From assembly GCA_938039195.1 (NCBI GenBank), contig CALHVK010000035.1, positions 1 through 21,901 on the forward strand: a DNA stretch of 21,901 bases, given 5' to 3'. Shown here piece by piece: positions 15,558-21,901 of the stretch. Source of the stretch: an uncultured Carnobacteriaceae bacterium. Lineage in GTDB: Bacteria; Bacillota; Bacilli; Lactobacillales; Aerococcaceae. Position 1 is the stretch's first letter, and every line of letters begins with the position of its first letter. Position numbers and translations under genes: made by a program. The notes under the pieces are model-generated. The model made no database searches. It was not told the DNA's origin and saw only the letters and a list, made by a program, of their open reading frames with translations.

Positions 15558-18026
15558 ATGAGTCAAATTCAAGATATTCAAGAATTGAATCTGGAAGATG
15601 TAATGGGTGACCGATTTGGACGTTATTCAAAATACATTATCCAAGACCGTGCTCTTCCTGATATCCGTGATGGGTTAAAACCTGTACAACGTCGTATTTT
15701 ATATGCGATGTCAATCGACGGAAACACTAGTGATAAACAATTCCGTAAATCTGCTAAAACAGTCGGGAATGTAATCGGTAATTTCCACCCTCACGGTGAC
15801 TCTTCTGTGTACGAAGCAATGGTTCGTATGAGTCAAGACTGGAAGTTGCGTGATGTGTTAATTGAAATGCACGGGAATAACGGTAGTATGGACGGAGACC
15901 CAGCTGCTGCGATGCGTTACACAGAGGCTCGTCTTTCTAAAATTTCAGAAGAATTATTACGTGATTTAGACAAACAAACTGTTGAATTTGTTTTAAACTT
16001 CGATGATACAGAAGAAGAACCAACTGTCCTTCCTGCACGTTATCCAAACCTTCTTGTTAATGGAGCTACAGGGATTTCGGCTGGTTACGCTACAGAGATT
16101 CCAACTCATAACTTAGGGGAAGTGATTGATGCGACGATTCATGCTATTGATCATCCTAAGGCAACTGTGAAAGAGTTAATGCAATTTGTTAAAGGTCCTG
16201 ATTTCCCAACAGGAGGAATTATCCAAGGGATTGAAGAATTGGAGCAAGCCTATGAAACTGGACGAGGCAAAGTAGTTATTCGTTCGAAAACGAAGATTGA
16301 GTCAATCAAAGGCGGTAAGTCACAAATCATCATTACAGAAATTCCATATGAAGTAAATAAAGCTTTATTAGTGAAGAAGATTGATGAAATTCGCTTAAAT
16401 AAAAAGATTGACGGGATTGCAGAAGTGCGTGATGAATCAGACCGTACTGGACTTCAAATCGTTGTTGAATTGAAGAAAGAAGCCAATGCTGAAGGGATTT
16501 TAAACTACTTATTGAAGAATACAGACTTACAAGTCAACTATAACTTCAATATGGTCGCTATCGATGAGCGCCGTCCAGTACAAGTAGGATTAAAAACAAT
16601 TCTAACTTCGTATATCAACTTCCAAAAAGAAGTGATTACGAGACGTACACAATATGATTTGAAGAAAGCGCAAGATCGTCTGCATATTGTTGATGGTTTG
16701 ATGAAAGCTTTATCTATTCTTGATGAAGTGATCGCGTTAATTCGTAACAGTAAAGATAAGAAACATGCTAAAGAACGTTTAGTGGAGACGTATGACTTCA
16801 CAATGATTCAAGCAGAAGCGATTGTAAGCTTACAATTATATCGTTTAACGAATACGGATATTACCATCCTTCAAAACGAAAAGCTTGATTTAAATGAGCA
16901 AATCGCGACTTTCTTAAGTATCTTAAAATCTGAAAAGACTCTTCTTCAAGTAATGAAGAGTGAACTTCGTGATTTAAAGAAGAAATACGCAACTCCTCGT
17001 TTAACGCAAATTCAAGCGGAAATCGAAGAAATTAAGATCGAAACAGAAGTATTAGTCACTGAAGAAGAAGTCTATGTTGTTGCTACAAAACAAGGGTACT
17101 ACAAACGTGTTAGTCCACGTTCATTCGCTTCAAGCGCTCCAGAAGAAAACGGAATGCGTGAAGGGGATGAAGTGATTCTTTGTCAAAAAGCTTCCACATT
17201 AGACAACTTAATTCTATTTACTTCAAAAGGAAATTACTTACACTTACCAGTGCATGAAATTCCAGAAGCGAAATGGAAAGATGTAGGTAACCACTTAAGT
17301 CAATCAATTTCCTTAGCAAGTAATGAAGTGGTTCTTGCAGGATTTGTGAAAGCAAAAGATAGCGATGAAACTTATAAAGATTGGACTGTTGTCTTCTTTA
17401 CAAAAGAGGGCTTAGTGAAACAAACATTATTCAATGAGTTTACTACGTACCGTGGATATAAAACTCGTACAAGTAATGCGATGAAACTAAAGACAACGAC
17501 AGATGAAGTTGTGAAAGTAGTCGTAACAAATCCAGAAGGGCTAGAAGTATTTATCGTAACGCACTGTGGATTTGGACTTCGTTATGAATTAAGTGAAATT
17601 CCAGTTGTCGGTACAGTAGCTAGCGGTGTGAAGGCAATCAATCTTCGTAAAGAAGACTTTGTTGCTGGAGCGATGGTTTACTCATTAGAACATAAGGTGG
17701 TTTCTGCCTTCCTTACAACCCAACGCGGAGCAGTAAAACGATTCAATGTATTAGAAATCTCAATGCTTACACGTGCAAAACGTGGATTGATGGTTCTACG
17801 TGAATTGAAAGCTAAACCGCACCGTGTAGTCTTTATGGATGGAGAAATCTCTTCAACAAGTGAATACACTATCGTTGCTACAAATGGTGAAACGAAAGTC
17901 GTTAGACCAATGGATTTAACGCTTGTCGACCGTACAAGTAATGGTTCAGCGCTTTTAGGAGAAAATGACGGAGAAGTGAAAGCAGTCTTAGAAAACTTTG
18001 ACTACAGCTCATTAACGGAACAATAA
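15558..18026 (+). CDS. parC: DNA topoisomerase IV subunit A
   Basis: ParC is the DNA-breaking subunit of topoisomerase IV. The 822-residue protein has the winged-helix and tower region with catalytic Y121 (AAMRYTEARL). The quinolone-resistance region HPHGDSSVYEA has Ser82 and Glu86, the residues seen in susceptible Gram-positive ParC/GrlA proteins, so no classic resistance change is visible. A long coiled-coil and DNA-gate segment runs to about 490. A C-terminal beta-pinwheel region (about 495-815) with degenerate blades follows; the canonical GyrA box (QRRGGKG-type) is absent, supporting ParC rather than GyrA. The gene is coupled to parE at 1-nt spacing and ends at a strong bidirectional terminator. 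Confidence 0.95.
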   Translation: MSQIQDIQELNLEDVMGDRFGRYSKYIIQDRALPDIRDGLKPVQRRILYAMSIDGNTSDKQFRKSAKTVGNVIGNFHPHGDSSVYEAMVRMSQDWKLRDVLIEMHGNNGSMDGDPAAAMRYTEARLSKISEELLRDLDKQTVEFVLNFDDTEEEPTVLPARYPNLLVNGATGISAGYATEIPTHNLGEVIDATIHAIDHPKATVKELMQFVKGPDFPTGGIIQGIEELEQAYETGRGKVVIRSKTKIESIKGGKSQIIITEIPYEVNKALLVKKIDEIRLNKKIDGIAEVRDESDRTGLQIVVELKKEANAEGILNYLLKNTDLQVNYNFNMVAIDERRPVQVGLKTILTSYINFQKEVITRRTQYDLKKAQDRLHIVDGLMKALSILDEVIALIRNSKDKKHAKERLVETYDFTMIQAEAIVSLQLYRLTNTDITILQNEKLDLNEQIATFLSILKSEKTLLQVMKSELRDLKKKYATPRLTQIQAEIEEIKIETEVLVTEEEVYVVATKQGYYKRVSPRSFASSAPEENGMREGDEVILCQKASTLDNLILFTSKGNYLHLPVHEIPEAKWKDVGNHLSQSISLASNEVVLAGFVKAKDSDETYKDWTVVFFTKEGLVKQTLFNEFTTYRGYKTRTSNAMKLKTTTDEVVKVVVTNPEGLEVFIVTHCGFGLRYELSEIPVVGTVASGVKAINLRKEDFVAGAMVYSLEHKVVSAFLTTQRGAVKRFNVLEISMLTRAKRGLMVLRELKAKPHRVVFMDGEISSTSEYTIVATNGETKVVRPMDLTLVDRTSNGSALLGENDGEVKAVLENFDYSSLTEQ

Positions 18027-18034
18027 TAAATAGT

Positions 18035-18067
18035 AAAAAGACATCCAATCGACTTGGATGTCTTTTT
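18035..18067. terminator. Bidirectional terminator between parC and the glycoside hydrolase gene
   Basis: A perfect 14-bp stem, AAAAAGACATCCAA (18035-18048) with TTGGATGTCTTTTT (18054-18067), has a TCGAC loop. T tracts lie on both strands. It serves parC and the convergent gene that ends at 18070. Confidence 0.95.
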
Positions 18068-18069
18068 GT

Positions 18070-19278
18070 TTAGAATTTAATTTCAGTTGAATATTGAGAA
18101 GCTGCATTCCAGAGGAGATACTCTGTTACACCGGCTTCTTTCAAAGCTTGAATTTCTTCGCTAATCACATCAGCAGTGTAGAGTTGATAGTTTCCTTCGC
18201 CTAAGAAGTCTGCTGTGAAGGCTTGAATCCATGGTCTTGAGATTGGAGAAGGGTTGATTGTTTTTACATATCCTTTCTCAATCACCATATAACGCTTCAC
18301 GATTTCGTATGGATCTTTATCTGGGTCTTTAACATCTAATGCGTAATTTACCCAGTGACTTGGGAAAATCATTGGGGAAATAACATCGACTTTTTCAGCA
18401 ATATTGACGAATTTTTGTCCGATACCACCGATTTTAGATTCTGTAATCGCATGAGCTAAAATATCGGCTGATAGATGAACGCCGTATGGTTGTAATTTCT
18501 CACGGATGAATGCTACGAAGTCGGTAATCGCTGCGATACGAGCTTCATCATCGTTTTTAATATGAGCATAATCGCCTTTATCGAATACCAAGTCATCAGA
18601 CACTGTTTCAAATCCAAGAGGGAAGCGAACATAGTCTAATTGAATATCCTTAAATCCTGCTTTAGCAGCACCAATTGCAACTTCAGCGATGTATTCCCAG
18701 TTTTCCTTAAGGAATGGATTTAAGAATGTTTCCCCATCATCTGTATACCATAGTTGACCTAATGCATTTCTAAAAGAACGTTCCGGTTCAGCTTTTGGGA
18801 TGTAACGATCTCCAAAACATACAATACGTGCGATAGGGTAAATTTGTTCTTTCTCTAAACGTTTTAATAGAGCAGTAGTATCCGGAACTTCATTAACTGT
18901 GTGTTTTTTTACTTCTTCATTATCTGTATCAAGAGGCATTGTAATTTTTCCATAACCATCTCGTACGTCAATCACGACTGAATTAATTGGAGTAGATTTA
19001 ATGAATTGAATCATATTTTCTAACTCTTGACCTTTAGCACGGAAAGCTTGTAAATAAACGCCTTTTACACCATCTGCGGGGTAAGGAATCGAGATTCCAG
19101 AGTCATAAACATGCTCTTGCGGAATATTAACAGGCATTCTTAGTAAGCTGTTTGCCCTTAAATTTAACTTGCTTTCGGCAGTGTCTTGAGCGTTAGCTGC
19201 ATTGTTGAATACGAACATTGATCCAAGAGAAGCAGTAGCGAGTAGGCTTGCTAATATTAATTTTTTCTTCATAACCAT
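18070..19278 (-). CDS. Secreted putative glycoside hydrolase (DUF4015 family)
   Basis: The 402-residue protein has a Lys-rich start, a hydrophobic signal segment and a likely signal peptidase I site after ANA (about residue 30), so it is exported. The rest resembles the DUF4015 putative glycoside hydrolase family, a TIM-barrel predicted to act on polysaccharide. Visible segments are GVYLQAFRAKG, NSVVIDVRDGYGKI, YPIARIVCFGDRY, KDIQLDYVRFPLG, VHLSADILAHA, VDVISPMIFPSHW and RPWIQAFTADF. Asp and Glu residues at strand ends (DVRD, LDYVRF) are plausible catalytic positions but untested. The start overlaps the upstream lipoprotein stop by one base (TAATG), so the two are translationally coupled. An ATG two codons later is possible. 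The substrate is unknown. Confidence 0.85.
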   Translation of the reverse strand: MVMKKKLILASLLATASLGSMFVFNNAANAQDTAESKLNLRANSLLRMPVNIPQEHVYDSGISIPYPADGVKGVYLQAFRAKGQELENMIQFIKSTPINSVVIDVRDGYGKITMPLDTDNEEVKKHTVNEVPDTTALLKRLEKEQIYPIARIVCFGDRYIPKAEPERSFRNALGQLWYTDDGETFLNPFLKENWEYIAEVAIGAAKAGFKDIQLDYVRFPLGFETVSDDLVFDKGDYAHIKNDDEARIAAITDFVAFIREKLQPYGVHLSADILAHAITESKIGGIGQKFVNIAEKVDVISPMIFPSHWVNYALDVKDPDKDPYEIVKRYMVIEKGYVKTINPSPISRPWIQAFTADFLGEGNYQLYTADVISEEIQALKEAGVTEYLLWNAASQYSTEIKF

Positions 19279-19913
19279 TACTCACCCTTTCCATTCGATA
19301 AGCGTGCTTTTAGAATACGAACCGGTCTATCTAATTCGCTGATAGGGGAATTGATCGATTCGATAATTTGTTGACGCTCATTTGCTGAATTGTTGACTTC
19401 GATAATTAGATTGCGAAGTTCGTCATTTGTTTGTTTACCTCCAGAGATGCTGACAAAAAATTCTGCTTCTTTTTCTAATTGTTTTTGAGACATTTCATAG
19501 TAGTTTTTCAGTTGATTCACAATTGATTGAACATTAGAAACTACAATTTGAATTTCGGCAGAAGGGAGGTTTTTATCCTTCAGATTACTTAGTCTAGACG
19601 CATCATCTGCTAATACTTTGAGCGATTTTTGCATAGACTTCAACAATTGCTGACGTTCTTGAATGTTGGTGAATACTTTACCCGTCTTCTTAGCGTAGTT
19701 TGCCATTGTGTGGTCTTCTTGGATATCACTTTCCCAATCAGACTGTAATGAACTTTCTAACGCTTGAATGTCATTAATTTGTTGAACGACAACAGGTAAG
19801 GTATCTTGTACTTCTTGAACAGTAGATTCGGCACTTTTCTTTGTATTACCGCAAGCTCCTAAGAATAAGAACCCAGCGCTAATCAAGAATACCTTGGCTG
19901 CGATTTTTTTCAT
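19278..19913 (-). CDS. Surface lipoprotein, helical, possibly YkyA-like
   Basis: The 211-residue protein has a lipoprotein signal: MKK, a hydrophobic core and the lipobox LGAC with C21 as the lipidation site. It would be processed by the LspA encoded divergently upstream. The mature part is Glu/Gln/Lys-rich and predicted almost entirely helical, with coiled-coil-like heptads (LLKSMQKSLKVLADDASRL, VVSNVQSIVNQLKNYYEM). Size and composition resemble YkyA-type putative cell-wall-binding lipoproteins, but I cannot confirm the family by eye. It has a strong promoter and ribosome site (AAAAGGAGTG) and is coupled to the downstream hydrolase gene, suggesting a joint envelope role. Confidence 0.85.
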   Translation of the reverse strand: MKKIAAKVFLISAGFLFLGACGNTKKSAESTVQEVQDTLPVVVQQINDIQALESSLQSDWESDIQEDHTMANYAKKTGKVFTNIQERQQLLKSMQKSLKVLADDASRLSNLKDKNLPSAEIQIVVSNVQSIVNQLKNYYEMSQKQLEKEAEFFVSISGGKQTNDELRNLIIEVNNSANERQQIIESINSPISELDRPVRILKARLSNGKGE

Positions 19914-19951
19914 AATACACTCCTTTTACAGTAATGCGTTTTCTTTTTGAT

Positions 19952-19980
19952 ATTATACGTGTATTTTAATGATTTTTCAA
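19952..19980 (-). promoter_or_regulatory. Promoter of the lipoprotein-hydrolase operon
   Basis: On the minus strand, TTGAAA (19980-19975), a 17-nt spacer and a perfect TATAAT (19957-19952). Confidence 0.88.
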
Positions 19981-20038
19981 TCTTTTGGTTGATTTTTAGG
20001 ACTTTCTCCCCATTTTTAGCTAAATTTCATTGATTTTT
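19973..20038. repeat. Four phased A/T tracts between divergent promoters
   Basis: T5 tracts begin at 19973, 19993, 20013 and 20034, spacings of 20, 20 and 21 bp (about two helical turns). On the minus strand three of them read [C/G]TAAAAAT[C/G]. An A6 tract follows at 20052-20057. Such phasing is typical of intrinsically curved DNA or of same-face protein sites. Confidence 0.6.
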
Positions 20039-20087
20039 ACCCTCAAAGTGGAAAAAAGTGTTTCGATTTTACCTCGTTTTCAGTTCA

Positions 20088-20116
20088 TTGACTAACCATT
20101 GACTTCTTTGTACAAT
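20088..20116 (+). promoter_or_regulatory. Promoter of lspA-rluD-pyrR
   Basis: TTGACT (20088-20093), a 17-nt spacer and TACAAT (20111-20116). A second TTGACT at 20099-20104 has no good -10 partner. The predicted start near 20123 lies downstream of the in-frame ATG at 20099, ruling that ATG out as the lspA start. Confidence 0.8.
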
Positions 20117-20146
20117 ATTACTATTGATAAGAAATGGAGAATCTTT

Positions 20147-20596
20147 ATGTTACTATATTTAATTTTAAGTATTTTATTTGTCATCGTTGACCAAGTGGTT
20201 AAAATTTGGATCGTTAATAATTTCAGTCTTCATGATGGAATGGAATTGATCAAGGGACTAGTAAGTATTTTGTATGTTCGTAATACTGGTGCTGCGTGGG
20301 GAATGTTTGAAGGGAAAATGGTTTTCTTCTATTTAATAACTGCAGTAGCTGTCGGAACACTTTTATACTTAATGTTTAAGGAGAAAGGAAAATCAAAACT
20401 ATTATTAACTGCTTACTCACTTATTTTAGCTGGGGCAGTTGGTAACTTTATCGATCGCATTCGCCTAGGATATGTAGTGGATATGTTTAAGTTTGAATTT
20501 ATTGATTTTCCTATTTTTAATGTTGCTGATATTTGTTTAACAATCGGGGTAATATTTTTGTTTTACTATGTAATTTTTAAAGAACAATCCAAATAG
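20147..20596 (+). CDS. lspA: Lipoprotein signal peptidase (signal peptidase II)
   Basis: LspA is a membrane aspartyl protease that cleaves prolipoproteins at the lipobox Cys. Counting from the ATG at 20147 (GGAG at 20136-20139, 7-nt spacing) it has 149 residues and four membrane segments. Conserved boxes are VDQVVKIWI, RNTGAAWGMF, GNFIDRIRLGYVVDMF with catalytic D103, and FPIFNVADICLTIG with catalytic D128. The upstream in-frame ATG at 20099 lies within the promoter and would add 16 hydrophilic residues, so it is rejected. rluD follows after 9 nt. Confidence 0.96.
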   Translation: MLLYLILSILFVIVDQVVKIWIVNNFSLHDGMELIKGLVSILYVRNTGAAWGMFEGKMVFFYLITAVAVGTLLYLMFKEKGKSKLLLTAYSLILAGAVGNFIDRIRLGYVVDMFKFEFIDFPIFNVADICLTIGVIFLFYYVIFKEQSK

Positions 20597-20605
20597 GAGA
20601 TTCAT

Positions 20606-21532
20606 ATGACTACAGTATTTAAAGAGTTAACATTAAACATAGAAAAAAGCGATAGACTGGATAAGGTATTGACTGATGAATTAGGCATCAGCAGAAGTAC
20701 TGTTCAAGGTTGGTTAAAATCAGATTTAGTGAAAGTAAATGGTGAATTCGTTAAATCGAACTATAAAGCGCAAAATGGAGATTTAGTAACCATTCTAAAG
20801 AAAGAGGAAGAAGTCGTAACCATTCAACCTGAGAATATTCCTCTCGATATTATCTATGAAGATGATGTCTTAATCGTTGTCAATAAACCAAGTGGAATGG
20901 TGGTTCATCCTTCGAAAGGTCATTATAGTGGTACTTTAGTGAATGCACTGCTTTACCATTCAAATAGTTTGTCTGATAGCACAAGCGAAGAGATTTATCG
21001 CCCGGGTTTGGTTCACCGTATCGATAAGGATACTAGTGGATTACTCGTGATTGCTAAAAATAATGATGTTCATCAAAAATTAGCGCAGCAAATCGCAGAA
21101 AATAAAATGAACCGAGAATATATCGCTATTGTCGATGGGCACTTTGCTCATGAAACAGGCGTTATTGACGCGCCCTTATCACGTCACCAAACGAATCGAT
21201 TAAAACGAGTGGTTGAAAAAGGTGGAAAGCATGCGGTAACTCATTTTGAAGTTTTAGATTCTTTTGCTGATTATTCACTCGTATCTTGTAGGCTTGAAAC
21301 AGGTCGAACACATCAAATTAGAGCACATATGGAATTCATAAAGCATCCCATTGTAAATGACCCATTGTATCATCCTAAAGGAAAGAAGGCCACTGAATTC
21401 GGCCAGTATTTACACGCTAGAACATTAAGCTTTACGCATCCTATAAGCGGTGAGGCATTAAACTTCCAAGTGGATCCACCAAAGGAATTCGAAGACTTTA
21501 TCCGTTTAAATAAAGGAAGTATAGCGGAGTAG
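20606..21532 (+). CDS. RluD-family 23S rRNA pseudouridine synthase (YlyB-like)
   Basis: The family converts specific uridines of large-subunit rRNA to pseudouridine. Of 308 residues, an S4 RNA-binding domain (about 14-75; RLDKVLTDELGISRSTVQGWLKSD) precedes the RluA/RluD catalytic domain. Motifs are VVNKPSGMVVHPSKG, HRIDKDTSGLLVIAKN with catalytic D140, and CRLETGRTHQIRAHM. The order lspA-rluD-pyrR equals lspA-ylyB-pyrR of B. subtilis, so the gene is probably the YlyB orthologue. The exact rRNA target is not shown by sequence. AGGAGA gives the ribosome site, and the gene is co-transcribed with lspA. Confidence 0.93.
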   Translation: MTTVFKELTLNIEKSDRLDKVLTDELGISRSTVQGWLKSDLVKVNGEFVKSNYKAQNGDLVTILKKEEEVVTIQPENIPLDIIYEDDVLIVVNKPSGMVVHPSKGHYSGTLVNALLYHSNSLSDSTSEEIYRPGLVHRIDKDTSGLLVIAKNNDVHQKLAQQIAENKMNREYIAIVDGHFAHETGVIDAPLSRHQTNRLKRVVEKGGKHAVTHFEVLDSFADYSLVSCRLETGRTHQIRAHMEFIKHPIVNDPLYHPKGKKATEFGQYLHARTLSFTHPISGEALNFQVDPPKEFEDFIRLNKGSIAE

Positions 21533-21543
21533 GAGTGACTATT

Positions 21544-21901
21544 ATGAAAGAAGTTAGAATAATGGACGAGGGCGCTATTAATAGAGCCTTAACTAGAATC
21601 TCATACGAAATTATCGAGCAGCAAAAAGATGTGTCCGATTTAGTAGTCATTGGTATTAAAACAAGAGGGATTACGTTAGCGAAACGCATTGCTAGTAAGA
21701 TTTCGGCACTTGAAAAAATAAATGTTCCAGTTGGAGAAGTCGATATCACTTTGTACAGAGACGATCGTCACAATTCTAAAAACGATGAAAATCCTGTTTT
21801 AAATGGAACGAACATCCCGTTTAAAATTAACGCAAAACAAATTGTTTTAGTAGATGATGTATTGTTTACAGGAAGAACTGTAAGAGCTGCTTTGGATGCC
21901 A
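21544..21901 (+). CDS. pyrR: PyrR, pyrimidine operon attenuator / uracil phosphoribosyltransferase (partial, 3' end outside)
   Basis: PyrR binds pyr mRNA leaders in response to UMP and causes early termination; it also has uracil phosphoribosyltransferase activity. The first 119 residues of about 180 are visible. They show VVIGIKTRGITLAKRI, the DITLYRDD region and the PRPP-binding loop IVLVDDVLFTGRTVRAALDA (about 100-119). AGGAGTGA precedes the ATG at 21544, and the gene starts only 11 nt after the rluD stop. There is no room for a PyrR-responsive leader directly in front of it, so it is expressed with lspA-rluD. The rest of the pyr operon probably lies downstream. Confidence 0.94.
   Translation, partial: MKEVRIMDEGAINRALTRISYEIIEQQKDVSDLVVIGIKTRGITLAKRIASKISALEKINVPVGEVDITLYRDDRHNSKNDENPVLNGTNIPFKINAKQIVLVDDVLFTGRTVRAALDA

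Noticed and set aside
15250..15630. A 126-codon minus-strand frame at the parE-parC junction.
   Set aside because: It is antisense to two well-supported genes with no ribosome site, and reflects codon bias of the plus-strand genes.
15792..15820. Quinolone-resistance substitution in ParC.
   Set aside because: The region reads HPHGDSSVYEA with Ser82 and Glu86, the usual susceptible residues.
20099..20146. N-terminal extension of lspA from the ATG at 20099.
   Set aside because: It overlaps the promoter -10 and the predicted start site, and adds 16 residues unlike LspA. GGAG before 20147 fits.

Overview
The window is an AT-rich, tightly packed chromosomal segment from a low-GC Gram-positive bacterium, most likely a member of the Lactobacillales. 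Evidence: AAGGAGG-type ribosome sites, TTGACA/TATAAT promoters, intrinsic terminators after most transcription units, a CodY regulator, a PyrR regulator, and paired ParE/ParC with plsY beside parE. HslV and HslU are present, which argues against Streptococcus. A Carnobacteriaceae-like genus such as Granulicatella would fit, but this is inference. All genes look like vertically inherited core genes; I see no IS element, phage, CRISPR array, tRNA or rRNA.

Layout. Positions 2-898: the tail of a secreted S41 peptidase, then signal peptidase lepB. Positions 977-2584: two single-gene units, an MgtC/SapB membrane protein and a nitroreductase, each with its own promoter and terminator. Positions 2627-4385: rbgA-rnhB (50S assembly GTPase and RNase HII). 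Positions 4386-7522: dprA and topA. Positions 7523-8015: a gene-free gap whose right half (7714-7981) is a tandem, GC-richer, strongly hairpin-forming repeat. Positions 8016-12717: xerC-hslV-hslU-codY plus a LacX-type aldose epimerase homologue. Positions 12703-13386 (minus strand): plsY. Positions 13436-18067: parE-parC (topoisomerase IV). Positions 18070-19980 (minus strand): a lipoprotein gene translationally coupled to a secreted putative glycoside hydrolase. Positions 20088-21901: lspA-rluD-pyrR, with pyrR running off the end.

The genes share themes. Protein export and envelope: S41 peptidase, LepB, LspA, the lipoprotein/hydrolase pair, PlsY. Chromosome topology and integrity: TopA, XerC, ParEC, DprA, RNase HII. 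Nutrient-linked control and proteolysis: CodY, HslUV, PyrR.

The most unusual feature is the topA-xerC gap. In Bacillus subtilis and many relatives trmFO sits there. Here the slot holds two diverged ~122-nt units that keep the same hairpin architecture with compensatory base changes, which suggests selection on structure (an RNA or a repeated DNA element). Secondary points are a terminator whose 3' arm contains the dprA ribosome site, a 12-bp inverted repeat bracketing the topA promoter, a perfect 14-bp palindrome on the xerC promoter, and four T5 tracts at 20-21 bp spacing between the divergent lipoprotein and lspA promoters.
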